Part shown: positions 33,004 through 45,200 of the stretch, one piece after another
Layout of the letters: every line of letters begins with the position of its first letter
How positions within the stretch are numbered: position 1 is the first letter of the stretch
DNA from: Paludibacteraceae bacterium
GTDB taxonomy: Bacteria; Bacteroidota; Bacteroidia; Bacteroidales; Paludibacteraceae
Length of the DNA: 49,531 nucleotides
Assembly: GCA_017962005.1 (NCBI GenBank)
Contig: JAGCWE010000084.1
Coordinates: 1-49,531 of the forward strand
Direction of reading: 5' to 3'
The notes under the pieces: generated by a model
What the model was told of the DNA's origin: nothing
The model's input: the letters and a program-made list of their open reading frames with translations, nothing else
Database searches by the model: none
Position numbers and translations under genes: made by a program

Positions 33004-35886
33004 ATGAAAAAACTACTTTCTCTTTTTGTGCCGCTCATGGCACTGTTCCTCACCCTTTCGCCGCAGACGGCGAAAGCGGACTATGTGGATGACAACCTCA
33101 TAAAGCCGTTGACAATTGAAAAAACAGCTACCACTTCAATTAATTTAAAGTTTTATAGAGCTGCTGCAACATCCGGAAATTCAAAAGTGACCATTAACTT
33201 ACAATACAGATACTACAAAAATGGTGCGTGGTCAGCATGGACAAATGTCGCAACAGCTGGTACAACGACATACGGTGGTTTGTATTCAGCCTCTACTTCT
33301 GCAACATTATTGAATGGTGTAGCAGGAAAAATTCAATTACGAGGAATAAACCCCACTGGTTTTAGTAAAAGTTCATCAGATTATTATCAATTTGAAATAA
33401 TTTCCGGTGCATCACCAAGGCCAAGCATTACTATATCTGGTAATATAATGTCATTGATTGTTGGTTATGACACAGACAATGAAACTACAGCTCAAGCAAC
33501 TTTGGCGGCTGCTGATGAAATACCATCGGAGTATTGCTTTTACAAGTTATTTCCAAAAATAACATCAAGCTCTATGGTTCCTTTATACACGGAAGAACTG
33601 ATTTTCCCTGCAACGAAACTCAAAAACCATTGTTACGAGAGTATGTTTGATGGATTAGTAAATAGTTCATACGGTCTTTACAGTGCTCCGACTTTTTTAG
33701 CCACTGACTTTAAGGATAAAGATGGTAATGATGTTTCAAGTTCTTTTGCTCGGTTGTGTTATGGTTGTAGTAATTTCACGAATATCCATGTCAATTTCCA
33801 GCATTGCTATGCTGCCGGAGAAAACAATCTGACCAACTGGTTGAACGGTTGCAGTACAAAGAAAACTATTTATGCTCCTGAGGCTTTCCGCACCTGCGCC
33901 AATAACAATTCCGGTAATTCGGATGCTGTATGGAACGGCTGGACCAAAACAGAGTGGAGCAAGGATGTGGGTCCTTCCACACACACCGTCACGCTTGATG
34001 TGGATGCCACGGACAGTTACGGTACTCTGACAGCCGCTTCGATAGCGGATGTGCCTCACGGCGCGACCATCACCGTTAGCAGCAACACCATAACCATCAA
34101 CGGCACGACCGTCACCGCAACCAAGACATCTGACGGCGGTGGTTACAATTATGCCTTTGCCGGTTGGTACAATGGCGCGTCACAGTTGACAGGTAACAGC
34201 AATACCGTGGACGACGATATGACCATCACCGCCCACTTCACCCGCGCTGTCAACACCTACTACGTGTCATTTGACCCGGACGATGGCAGCGGCACGATGA
34301 CCGACCAGACCTTCACCTACGGCGTGGCACAGACTCTCAAACCGAATGCCTTCACCGGCCCGGCTGCCACCGTAACCTACAACTACAACGGCGCGACAGG
34401 CGGCACCAGCCCCGCTTCTGAATCAGTCAATGCCTCCTTCTATATGTGGATGGACGATGACTTCAATTTATACGAGGACGGACAGAGCGTCAATAGCCTC
34501 ACCGCCACCAACGGCGCGACCGTGGCTCTGACAGCCATTTGGGATTTCGACCAGGAAGTGACACTCCCCTCACCCGTCAAGACAGGTTACACATTTGTTC
34601 AGTGGGAATATGGAGAGGCTCCGCTTATTCTCATTGCCGGCGAAGCTGGAGAAGGGTATGCTCCTGACGAGGATGTCACATTGAACGCTCATTGGAACGC
34701 TATCACCTACAACCTCACCTACAACGGTCTGGAAGGTGCGACACACTCCAACCCGGCGACCTACACCATTGAGACACCGACCATCACGCTTGCCGACCCG
34801 GGTACACGCACAGGCTACACCTTCACGGGCTGGACTTGCGGCGGCAGCCCCATTACACAGATAACAGTTGGCTCCACAGGCGACAAGACCATCACCGCCA
34901 ACTGGACGGCGCAGAACTACACATTGGCTTGGGTGACGGACGGTGACGCGCTGACGGGCGACTACACTACCGGCACAGTGGCTTACAGCACGACCATCGT
35001 TGCTCCGAACACACCGACCAAGACGGGTTACACCTTCACGGGCTGGCGCAGCAGCATCAGCGGTAATGTTGAAACGCCCTCGACCATGCCCGCACAGAAT
35101 CTGACCTACACCGCCACATGGGAAATTGCCTTCTCGGGCATCATCCTGTGGGACAACAAGGACGATGATTACTACGATGCGTTCAAAGCCCACCACGGCG
35201 AAACGGCGGATGTGCTCTATCCCCGCCAGTTCACCCAGGGCAACTGGTCCACACTTTGCCTGCCGTTCATTGTGAACCGCGCCACGATGATGTCGCAGAA
35301 GCTGAACGGAAGCGTCTATGAGTTCAAGTACGCGACCGGCGACGCCGATGAAGGTGACAACGTAATGCTGTACTTTGCGAAAGCCAACACGATGGAAGCA
35401 GGCAAGTGCTATATCGTGAATGCGAACAGCGCGCTGGCTGCCAAGACATCATTCACGTTCAGCAATGTGACCTTCAATCTGGCGAACGATCTGGAAGAGC
35501 ACCTTACCTCGGCATCGGCTTACGACAACTTGCCGGAGACCAAGACGCAAGGCACAATCGGACTGGTAGGCACGCTGCGCAAGGGCACGCTGATAGGAAC
35601 AGCCACCGGCAACACGTACATGGGTCTGAAGAACAACAAGATCTGGTATCCGAACCCCAGTGTAGGCAATGTCATCCTTGCGTACCGCGGCTTGTTCCGC
35701 AGCACGGAGGCACTGAACGCCGGCCGCGTGCGCATCGTTGTGGAAGGCGAGACCGTGACCGAACTGGAGGTGGTCAACGGCGAACTGAAAGAAGCCACCG
35801 AGGCACGCAAGTTCGTCCAGGACGGCATCCTCTACATCGAGCGTGACGGCGTAATCTACAACGCACAGGGACAGAAAGTGAAGTAA
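33004..35886 (+). CDS. Secreted InlB/Listeria-Bacteroides repeat protein, smaller paralogue
   Basis: A 960-residue secreted protein. The signal peptide (MKKLLSLFVPLMALFLTL, ending near AKA) begins at 33004; the frame is open 36 codons upstream without signal-like features. Residues of about 30-300 form a module with RGINPTGFSKSSSDYY and EYCFYKLF and a short Cys-bearing leucine-rich part; this DNA is clearly more AT-rich than the rest. Next come beta repeats of the Listeria-Bacteroides / InlB B-repeat type (GYTFTGWTCGGSPIT, TGYTFTGWRSSISG). The last 215 or so residues, starting near WDNKDDDYYDAF and ending DGVIYNAQGQKVK, are almost the same as in the giant gene downstream. It is probably surface-exposed or released; no ligand or enzyme motif was seen. 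No clear promoter was found directly upstream. Confidence 0.88.
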   Translation: MKKLLSLFVPLMALFLTLSPQTAKADYVDDNLIKPLTIEKTATTSINLKFYRAAATSGNSKVTINLQYRYYKNGAWSAWTNVATAGTTTYGGLYSASTSATLLNGVAGKIQLRGINPTGFSKSSSDYYQFEIISGASPRPSITISGNIMSLIVGYDTDNETTAQATLAAADEIPSEYCFYKLFPKITSSSMVPLYTEELIFPATKLKNHCYESMFDGLVNSSYGLYSAPTFLATDFKDKDGNDVSSSFARLCYGCSNFTNIHVNFQHCYAAGENNLTNWLNGCSTKKTIYAPEAFRTCANNNSGNSDAVWNGWTKTEWSKDVGPSTHTVTLDVDATDSYGTLTAASIADVPHGATITVSSNTITINGTTVTATKTSDGGGYNYAFAGWYNGASQLTGNSNTVDDDMTITAHFTRAVNTYYVSFDPDDGSGTMTDQTFTYGVAQTLKPNAFTGPAATVTYNYNGATGGTSPASESVNASFYMWMDDDFNLYEDGQSVNSLTATNGATVALTAIWDFDQEVTLPSPVKTGYTFVQWEYGEAPLILIAGEAGEGYAPDEDVTLNAHWNAITYNLTYNGLEGATHSNPATYTIETPTITLADPGTRTGYTFTGWTCGGSPITQITVGSTGDKTITANWTAQNYTLAWVTDGDALTGDYTTGTVAYSTTIVAPNTPTKTGYTFTGWRSSISGNVETPSTMPAQNLTYTATWEIAFSGIILWDNKDDDYYDAFKAHHGETADVLYPRQFTQGNWSTLCLPFIVNRATMMSQKLNGSVYEFKYATGDADEGDNVMLYFAKANTMEAGKCYIVNANSALAAKTSFTFSNVTFNLANDLEEHLTSASAYDNLPETKTQGTIGLVGTLRKGTLIGTATGNTYMGLKNNKIWYPNPSVGNVILAYRGLFRSTEALNAGRVRIVVEGETVTELEVVNGELKEATEARKFVQDGILYIERDGVIYNAQGQKVK
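34912..35561 (+). repeat. Long direct repeat, copy 1 (3' part of smaller paralogue)
   Basis: About 650 bp that recur at 48879-49531, nearly identical by eye except for a variable patch at 35165-35210 with a 3-bp length difference. The similarity in copy 2 runs into the window edge, so the real repeat may extend through the end of the gene. Confidence 0.9.
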
Positions 35887-35920
35887 TCTTCGGAATATCG
35901 GGAATCCCCCGAATATAATC

Positions 35921-35959
35921 CAAGTCGGAGCAGCCGCGTATGAAGACTGCTCCGACTTG
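35921..35959 (+). terminator. Rho-independent terminator after the smaller paralogue
   Basis: CAAGTCGGAGCAG (35921-35933) pairs perfectly with CTGCTCCGACTTG (35947-35959), a 13-bp stem with a 13-nt loop, followed by TTTTGTTTG. It lies 34 nt after the stop codon. Confidence 0.85.
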
Positions 35960-36035
35960 TTTTGTTTGCGCCATTATCTTGCAAACTGGTCGGATTTTTG
36001 CCGTATGAATGTGCAAAAAGATAAGGAAAAAACAT

Positions 36036-36114
36036 AAAAAGCAAAATAGTTGCTTAAAAATTTGCATATTGTTGAAATTATTGATACGTTTGCCGCTGTT
36101 GTAGAAAACGGCGT
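36036..36114 (+). repeat. 79-bp promoter block, copy 2
   Basis: Ungapped match to 31053-31131. The AAAAGCAAAATA, GCTTAAAAATTTG, GAAATTAT, GATACGTTTGCCGC and GAAAACGGCGT parts are conserved; differences fall mainly between the promoter boxes. Confidence 0.88.
36061..36092 (+). promoter_or_regulatory. Promoter of the giant secreted-protein gene
   Basis: TTTG (36061-36064), a 20-bp spacer and TACGTTTG (36085-36092). The predicted leader is about 145 nt, long for this window. Confidence 0.75.
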
Positions 36115-36245
36115 GGTTTGCGTTTTGTTTTTCTGACAATGAATCAGACGAATAAGGAGAAGACTCCGATCCGCAGATTCAGCGGATTGAACCGATATCT
36201 TTTCAGCAGTAAATTAGTAGAAAAAATAGTATAAATCATAAGCGT

Positions 36246-39200
36246 ATGAAAAAGCATCTATCTCTTTTGGCACTTTGTGCCGCCATGTTATTCGCTTTTG
36301 CCCCGCAGACGGCAAGGGCGCAAGTGAACGAGTATCTCAAAGTGGTCGGAAACGCCACCGTTGTGGTCAAACAGACAGGTACGGTCAGCGAATGGCCCGA
36401 CCTGTGGTACCAGATTGACGAGGGTAACTGGGTGCAGGTTCTTGAACCATGTTCTTTGACTGTGCCGACCAACTCTGGCAGTGTTCCGCATTATATGCGC
36501 TTCAAGGGTAACAACCCCGACGGTTTCAACAAGAGTAGTTCTAACTTCATCTCTTTCGCTATTACGGGCGGCAATCCTGCCGTACAGGGAAACGTGATGT
36601 CGCTGATAGGTGGAGATAATTTCTCATCGCTCACCACTATCCCCTGCGACTATTGCTTCTACGCGCTGTTCTGCCCGTACCCGCCGGCTTCGTTCTCAAC
36701 CTCGTTCAGCAGTTCGTTATCCACTTCCACGAGTCTGAGCAAGACACACGAACTGGTATTGCCCGCCACGACCCTGACGGCGTACTGCTATGCGTATATG
36801 TTTGCCGGCAACTCAGGGCTTTACACCGGTCCCTCGCTGCCTGCCACGGTGATGCAGCCCTGGTGCTATGCGCACATGTTCGACAACTGTATGAACAGTT
36901 TTTACAGTTCGACGGCGGCGAACAGCGGCTGGTATTTTTCCGCCATGCACCTTCCCGCCCAGCAGTTGGCTGAAGGCTGTTACGCGTTTATGTTCAACCG
37001 TTGCAGCAGCCTATATAACAACGATGCGAACAATTATTATATTCTGCCCGCCGAGGAACTTGCCCCCAAGTGCTATATGGGTATGTTCGGTCTGTACAAC
37101 GCCAAATGCACCACGCTCAAGTATGTGGAGATCATGGCGACCTCCCTGCAGGACCGCCGTGGCGACGACCTGACCAACTGCTGCGCCTATATGTTCAACA
37201 ACGCCATAGCCAATGCCACATCATATGGCCGTGGCGGTCTGTCCCTCCGTTTCTACTGGCTTGACTGGGGTGCGTACAACGGCTCGTCGCAAACAGGAAA
37301 CGGACCGACGCAAAGCTGGTTCCTGGGTTACAGTGCGAGTTACAACACTTTCCTATACCAGAGCGGTCTGACTCCCATTACGAAAGGAGCTTCCTCTAAT
37401 TATGCCAATACCATGTATTGCAATCCGTTCCCGTATTCAAGCACTCTGACCTCCAATAGTTTCACCTACCTCACTTTCGACTGCAAAACCAACGGCGGTA
37501 CGTGGGAGTTGGATGATGACTACAACGTGGATATGCGCCGCGTAGTGCGTGCGGGCTACACCGCCAAGACGGTGCCTGCCGCCCCGCACAAGTTAGGTTG
37601 CACCTTCCTCGGCTGGTTCACCGCCCCCGACGGAGGCACACAGGTCAGCGAAGCCACTATCAAAACGCAGACCACGGCGCAGACCTACTACGCGCACTTT
37701 ATGCCCAACGATGTGGACTTCACTGTCACCATTGCCAACGGCGCGCACGGACACGTGGTGGTAAGCCGCAACAACGCCCCTACTGCTACTTACACCGCCA
37801 CCTCTTCGGTGCACAATATGTCCGAACTGACCATTACCGCCGTGCCTGACGCGGGTTACCGCTTCGCGGGCTGGACAGGCGAAGCCGCCACCATCAAAGC
37901 CGCCGAGGATGCAGGCAACACCTACTATCTGATTGACGATATCACCGTGGGCGCGACCTTTGAGGCGGACGAATGCACCGTGACCATCCAAACGCCCGCC
38001 GAGTACGGCACATTGGCAGCATCCGACGGCGTGAACGCTTATGCTTCAGGCGCCACATACACCTTCAACCGCCAGCTGGACCTCAACAAGGTGCTGACTT
38101 TCACCGCCACACCCGCCACCCACCGCCTCTTCACGGGCTTCACGGGTACGGAACTGGCAAACGTGACCGCCGCGCCTTACGTCTATGACCAGGCGGTGAC
38201 AGGCACCTACACCATCACCGCGCTGACCCCGGACGAAGTGACCGTGGGCGCGACCTTCGTCAAGCCGACTTTCACTGTCACTACATCTATCACTGGCAAG
38301 AACGGAGGTTACGTTACCCTCACTGCCGATGGCTATCCCGACCGCACGGGCAGCGGAACGTATGACATTGACACACGAGTTACCTTGACTGCAACTCCCT
38401 CTAACGAGATGTTCAAGTTTGTCCGCTGGACGGATAACGACAGCGACAACCCCGTCCGCATAATTGACCTTACCGCCGATGTTGCTCTCGAAGCCGAGTT
38501 CGACCTTGACGGAGACCTCTGGTCTGCACCCGCCACCGTGGATGTCTATTCGTCAGGTGTCACCCCGACCTGCACTTCCACTATTACCACATCCAACTAC
38601 CGCATCCTGTACAACCTCGATCCTGTGGTAGGAAATGACGGTATAACCTACACGCCCGTTGATATGGGCGGAGGTGTCGCTTGGGCGGACAGGAATGTCG
38701 GTGCTGCTGACCCGACAAAGTCCGGTTCCTATTTCTATTGGGGAGGAACAAAGGCCTACGGCGAAGACGGTTACACAACGGTATCAACCGCAAACTACTA
38801 TACAGGGGTGGCAGATATGACGGCAACCACATCAACTGCTGTCGCTTCACAGTATCCCTTGCCCGCTGAAGCCGATGCCGCAACGCAAAAGATTGGCGGG
38901 CAATGGCGTATGCCTACTTACTATGAAATGAATAACCTCATTTCTTCCACTTACACAACCAACGCGCAGGTTAATTATAACTATACAGTTACCAATAAGT
39001 ACTACACAGACGATAAGATTTTTATTCCTGCCGGTGGACGATATGCAACTGGTTTGGCTAAAGGGGCGGCATACCTATGGACAAGTACCGTAGCATATAA
39101 GAACGGAGCAAGTAGCAAACCGAATGTATATTATAATCATGCAATAAGAGGCAATACCACATCTACCGGCTATGCACTTGCCTACTATGCGATGCCGGTT

Positions 39201-42200
39201 CGTGCCGTCTATGTACCCTCGTTCGAGACCTGCACGCTGACCGTGATTGTTTATTGGGCTTCGACAGCCAAGTATTACTACAAGTACATCTGTGAAATAG
39301 GGCAGACCGTCACCATCAACCAGCATCCTGCCACTTCAGGCTATGCCTTCTCCGCTTGGCGCGAGAACACCTATTCCGGCGCGCAGCTTTCCACCGACAA
39401 TAGCTATTCCGTCACCCTGACGGAGAACCAGACGATAGCGGCGCATTACGTATCCAACAGCAACGCCAAGTGGCTTCTGACCGCCACGGCTTCTCCAGGC
39501 AAGGGCGGATATGTGGACGGAGGCGGATATTACCTTTCCGGCACGAGCGTCACGCTTACAGCCACACCGAATGCCAACTACCGCTTTGTCCGTTGGTCAG
39601 ACGGCAATACCGACAACCCGCGCACCATTACGATGCCCGGTGCCAATACGACTTATACGGCGGTGTTTGACGGCTCTGTGGCGGGCGTTACCTCCGCTGC
39701 CGCCAACGAGGAAGTGTTCGCTTATACCACCAACACCAACTACTACAAGATTCTGTATGATTATCCGTCTTCCGTAACAGGCGATGACGGCATCACGTAT
39801 CGTCCGGTGGATATGGGTAACGGCGTGCTGTGGGCGAACAAGAACCTCGGTGCCGCTACTGAAACGGATCCTGGTAACTTCTACGTATGGGGCAAGACGA
39901 CACCCTTCACATCGGTGGCTACCGGCACGTGGTACGCCGGTTCGATGGATATGCTGCTTACCACATCACAGGATGCCAGACCGCAATACCCCCTTCCCGC
40001 CGATGCGGATGCCGCCACGGTGAATATGGGCGAGCGGTGGCGTATGCCGAACTATGCGGAAGTCTATTATCTTGCCAACCCCACCGGAGCCACGGAAGCG
40101 GGTTCCGCCTCCGCAGGTATGACCTATACCAACAAACTCAGCGGCGAAACGCTGTTCATCCCCAATTCGGGGTTATATAAGTCGGGTACGACCAAGACCA
40201 CCAACCAGTGTATGTTCTGGGGCAGCACGCTCGGCGGCTTCAACACCAACGGCTATAACAGTACCGCCGCCTATTACCAGAGCGGCGGAGCAAGTTATTC
40301 CAGTTCCTCGTATTCGTATCTTTATTTCGCCCTTCCCGTCCGCGCCGTGTATGTGCCTCCGTTCGAGACCTGCACGCTGAAAGTGACGGTATCAGGCGGC
40401 TCGAACCTTGTGGGTAATAGCAGCACGAGTACCTATTATTACTACTACATCTGCGAGGTGGGCCAGCGCATCCGTCTGACCGCGCAGCCTCATGCCGTGG
40501 GAGCAACCGATTGGACCTATGCTTTCACGAAATGGACAGATGATAACAACAGTAGCGCCGTACTTGGAACTGACCCGTTGATTGATTTTGTCATCACCGG
40601 CAATACGAACATTACAGCCACGTTTGCTGCCACCACATCCAATTTCTCCACCGTCTATGCTTTGCCGACACCCCGTTCGGGAGGTCTGGTCTATGGTGTG
40701 GGACGTTACGTAAACGGTGCGACCACCCAACTGCACGCCGTACCGAATGAGGGCTACACCTTCGTGAAATGGGAGGACAACAACTCCACCAACCCCTACC
40801 GCGAGATAACCGTGAACGGACACGCCACCTACAACGCCGTCTTCACCACCGCTGTGCCTGCCGCAGCCTCTGCGCACAAGTATGTGAACGTATGGCACGA
40901 GGCGACCACTACCACCACCGAGACGCTCTACGACGGCTCGCCGCTTGAGACCTGCACGCTCACGGTCAAGACCTACCAGTCGAACACCGCCAAAGCCACT
41001 TACAACTACGTCTGCGAGAAAGGACAGACAGTGACGGTCAGTGCCTTCACTAATACATCTTCTTACTCGTTGCTCCACTGGACGAATGCCGACTACGACA
41101 TAATGAGTTATGACCCGACGGTGGAATTGGTGGTTACGGGCAATATGACCTATTACGCCACCTTCTATACCACCCGCGTCACGACCCGCACGCTGACGCT
41201 TGTTTCTTCGCCGTTGGAGGGTGCAATCTTCGATGGTGTGCTGAAGACCACCCGTCAAGGTGTGTATGAGGACGGACAGGTGACGAAACTCATTTGCCAC
41301 CCCAATCCGCACTACCGCTTCCTCTACTGGGATGACGACCACGAGCTGACCGACCCCGAGCGCATCGTAACCGTGACAGCCGACCACACTTATACGGCGG
41401 TGCTGGAAATGGATTATGACCTCTCCACTGTTCAGTCCGAAGATGCTTTTGCCAGTGTGTATGGAAGTGGAACCTATATTGGAACTTATATAAGGTACAA
41501 ACTGCCTGGCTATGATGCCAACGGCTACCGCCCCGTGGATGTGGGTGTCGGTGTGGCATGGGCGAACAAGAACATCGGAGCCGCTGACTCCACCAAGGCG
41601 GGCGACTACTTCGTCTGGGGTTTGACCACTCCCGCCACCACGGTGAACAGCAACGGAAGTGCCGGAACCTACTATGCCGGTGTCACATCCATGACCACCA
41701 CAGCGGGGTATAGTACCATTCCGCAGAACACCCTGCCCGCCGAGGCAGATGCCGCCACACAGATTATGGGCGAGCGGTGGCGTATGCCGAACTGCACGGA
41801 GATATACAACCTGCAGGGCGTTATCGGCAGCGGTTCCGCCGAGGAAGGACAAGCCTCTGCCGGATACCGATATACCAATGTGGAAAACACGTCACAATTT
41901 ATCTATATACCTGCCGCAGGATGTATGAAAACGAGCGGTTCCGGAACCGTGACCACCGGTACGACCCAGTTCTGGGGCAGTACGGTGGGTACAATCAGTG
42001 GCGCATCCTCGCGTCCGTCCTACTACCTGAGCGGCTCTTACAGTGCCGGTTCCACTTCCTACTACGCTTGGAGTGCCATGCCGGTTCGCGCCGTGTATGT
42101 GCCGCCGTTCGAGACCTGCTCCGTAACGGTGAAGACTCCTACCAACCAGTATATGTACATTTGTGAGGTGGGACAGCGCATCACTATCACCGCTTTCTAC

Positions 42201-45200
42201 GGTGCTGCAACGGCTTCTAATCAGAATTATCGGGTGCGTGATTGGATAGACCAGAACAATGTTGTCGTCTCCACCGACCAGACCTATTCTTTCATTGCCC
42301 TCTCGAATGTGACACTGACGGTGAACTTCGTTGCTCCCACCACGAAGCGCACGCTTACCTTCAATGTGTCGCCTGCCGGAACAGGTACAGTGAACAACCT
42401 TGCGACTTTTGTCGGCAACTATGAGGACGGTCAGCATGTGCGTATTCCTGTCAAGGCGGCGGAGAACTACCGCTTTGCATACTGGAGCGATGACCACAGC
42501 AACACCGACCCCAACCGTATCTTCACGGCTACAGCCAACGCAACCTACACCGCCGTCTTCGAGCAGGATCTGTCGCAGGCTGCGGAAGCCACTATCGCGC
42601 AGGCTGCTACCGCCGACACCACGAAGATTCTCTATCCGCTGCCCGTCCTGTACAAGAACTATATGTTCTACACGCCTGTGGATATGGGTACAGGTACGGC
42701 TTGGTGTGATTACAACGTGGGCGTTACCGCTCCGTCTAGCCCGAACGGCAGTTACTTCTACTGGGGTGGTACGTCCGCCAAAACTGCTTACAGATATCAG
42801 GCCAGCACAACGTATTACTACAGCGGCATCACATCGCTCACCGATGGTTCCGAACTGCCGACAGGCGCGGATGCCGCTTATAGTGCGTTGAACAGCAACT
42901 GGCGCATCCCGTCGAAAGCCCAGTGGGATGCCCTTGTGAACAACTGTTCTACAGGAACGGCGAACACCTTTGTCAATCCGGGGGATGCTTCCAAGACGAT
43001 TACGCTGCCCCAGACAGGCGTGTATGCTCCGACCACCAGTTCCAACGTAAGTATCACCAACGGCGTTACGGGTTATTGGAGCCGCACGCTGGCGGTGAAG
43101 AACACCTCCACCGTCTATGCCAGCCAGCCGTGGTGCTATTCCAATGGCGAGGTCATGTATGGCGACGGCGTACCTAACGCCAGCGGGCATGGCTATATCT
43201 GCTACGGTATGCCTGTCCGCGCCGTCTATCAGCCTTCGTTCACGCCCGACACCGTGCGTGTCCGCTATACCAACGGCGAGTCTGTGACGCGCACGAACAC
43301 CTATCTCGTGCAGCGCGGACAGCCCGTGAAAGTGACAGCCATCCCCGATGACGGATATATATTCTCGAAGTGGAGTGACGACAATGTGGATGCCACCCGT
43401 TCGTTCTTCGTTACCGGCAACGTGACCCTCACCGCCGAGTTCGCCAAGAAATCGGAGAATCCCATCATCAACTTCATGAGCGAGGACGGACTGACGAAGA
43501 TAACTTGGATGGAAGTGGAGAAGAATACGGTGCCCGTCTATGACGGCGAGGAGCCAACAAAGGAATCTACCGCCGAGTTTGACTATCCGTTTGCAGGCTG
43601 GACTGACGCGAACGACAATTTCTACGCCAAGAACACGTCTCTGCCCGCCGCCACGGAGGATATGGACTACTTCGCCACCTTCACGCCCGTGCGCCGCAGC
43701 TACACCGTCACCTTCCTCAACTGGGACGGCTCGACCCTGCAGGCAACTGATGTGGAATACGGTCAGACCCCGTCCTACTCCGGCACACCGACCCGTCCGG
43801 CGGACGCACAGTACACCTACACCTTCAACGGTTGGGACAACGAGGTGGTTGCCGTAACTGGTGCAGCCACCTACACCGCCACCTACAGCAACACGCTGAA
43901 CAGCTACACCGTCACCTTCAAGGATGCGGCGGGCAACACCATTCAGAGCGGTACGCTGGACTATGGCGTGGTACCGACCTTCACGGGCGACATTCCTGTG
44001 AAAGAGTCTGCCGACCCAGACTATGTATGGAACTTCACCGGCTGGACTGACGGAAACGACAGTTTCACCGCCAAAGGCACGGCTCTGCCTGCTGTCGGCG
44101 GTACAACCGTCTATACGGCAACGTATGTGTATGATCTGAACTACCTGACCATCACCAATACGAGTAACAAGACAGGTTACGTTTATCTTGACCGCCGCTC
44201 GACAGGAGCCTACAGCACCAACAACCTGAATGTGGCGTACAGCATCAACGGCGGTGCATGGACGGACGAGATCACCTATGGCACTTCCGCTCACGACGGG
44301 TTGTCCGTCTCCCTGCCCGCCGGCCAAAGCATACGCTTCCGCGGCTACAACCTGATCAACGGCGCATGGCAGTGCGGCAAGAGCAGCAGCATCTATTTCG
44401 GCTTCAACTTCCCGACCTCCGGCACCACCTTCACGGTGAGCGGCGATCTGATGACCCTCGTGGCGTATCAGAACGGCGAGTTGCATACCTCCGAACATCC
44501 GATGGGGGCTTACTGCTTCCGTCAGTTGTTCAAGGACTGCAACAAACTGACCGACGCTTCCGGGCTGAAACTCTCCGCCACGACATTGAGCAACTACTGC
44601 TACCAGGCGATGTTCAGCGGCTGTACGGCACTGACCTCCGCGCCGCAGATATCCGCCACCTCGCTGGCGCAGTACTGCTGCGCAAGCATGTTCAGCGGCT
44701 GCTCGGCACTGACCACCGCACCGGCATTGCCCGTCACCACATTGGCTCCGTACTGTTACCAGTATATGTTCAGCGGCTGCACGCACCTGACGGCTACGCC
44801 GCAATTGCCTGCCACCACGCTGACGGAAGGCTGCTACCAGTATATGTTCCAGGGCTGCACTCTGCTGACCGATGTGCCCGAGGCATTACCCGGCACGAAC
44901 CTGCCGCAGAACTGCTATGCATACATGTTCAGCGGCTGCTCGGCTCTGACCACCGCGCCGGAGATTATGGCTGCCGCCGATGCCGTTCCCGGACAGGGGG
45001 CGTGCGACAATATGTTCGCTTCTTGCACCAGCCTGACCAAGGCTCCGTCACGGTTGCTGCCGACCACCGTCACCAACAACCAGACCTATGGTCACATGTT
45101 CTACAACTGCACCTCGCTGACCGAAGGACCGGACATCTGCGTGACGAACATCAATGGTAATTCGTCCAACACCAAGATACAATGGATGTTTGGCAATGCT

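Larger units (their letters stand above)
35887..36245. other. 359-bp gap between the two secreted-protein genes
   Basis: It contains the terminator (35921-35959), the second copy of the 79-bp promoter block (36036-36114) with the giant-gene promoter, and a leader of about 145 nt before the ATG at 36246. No coding frame with any support was seen. Confidence 0.75.

Noticed and set aside
35800-35886. Type IX secretion C-terminal sorting domain in the smaller secreted protein
   Set aside because: The end DGVIYNAQGQKVK resembles part of such domains but stops right after GQKVK, so the full sorting domain is not supported.
41892-44804. 970-codon open frame on the minus strand opposite the giant gene (also 40392-41852, 45783-46928, 48021-49148)
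   Set aside because: These are antisense shadows of a repetitive, GC-rich coding strand. The plus strand has a signal peptide, promoter, ordered domains and one continuous frame, while the minus frames have no recognisable domain or start context.
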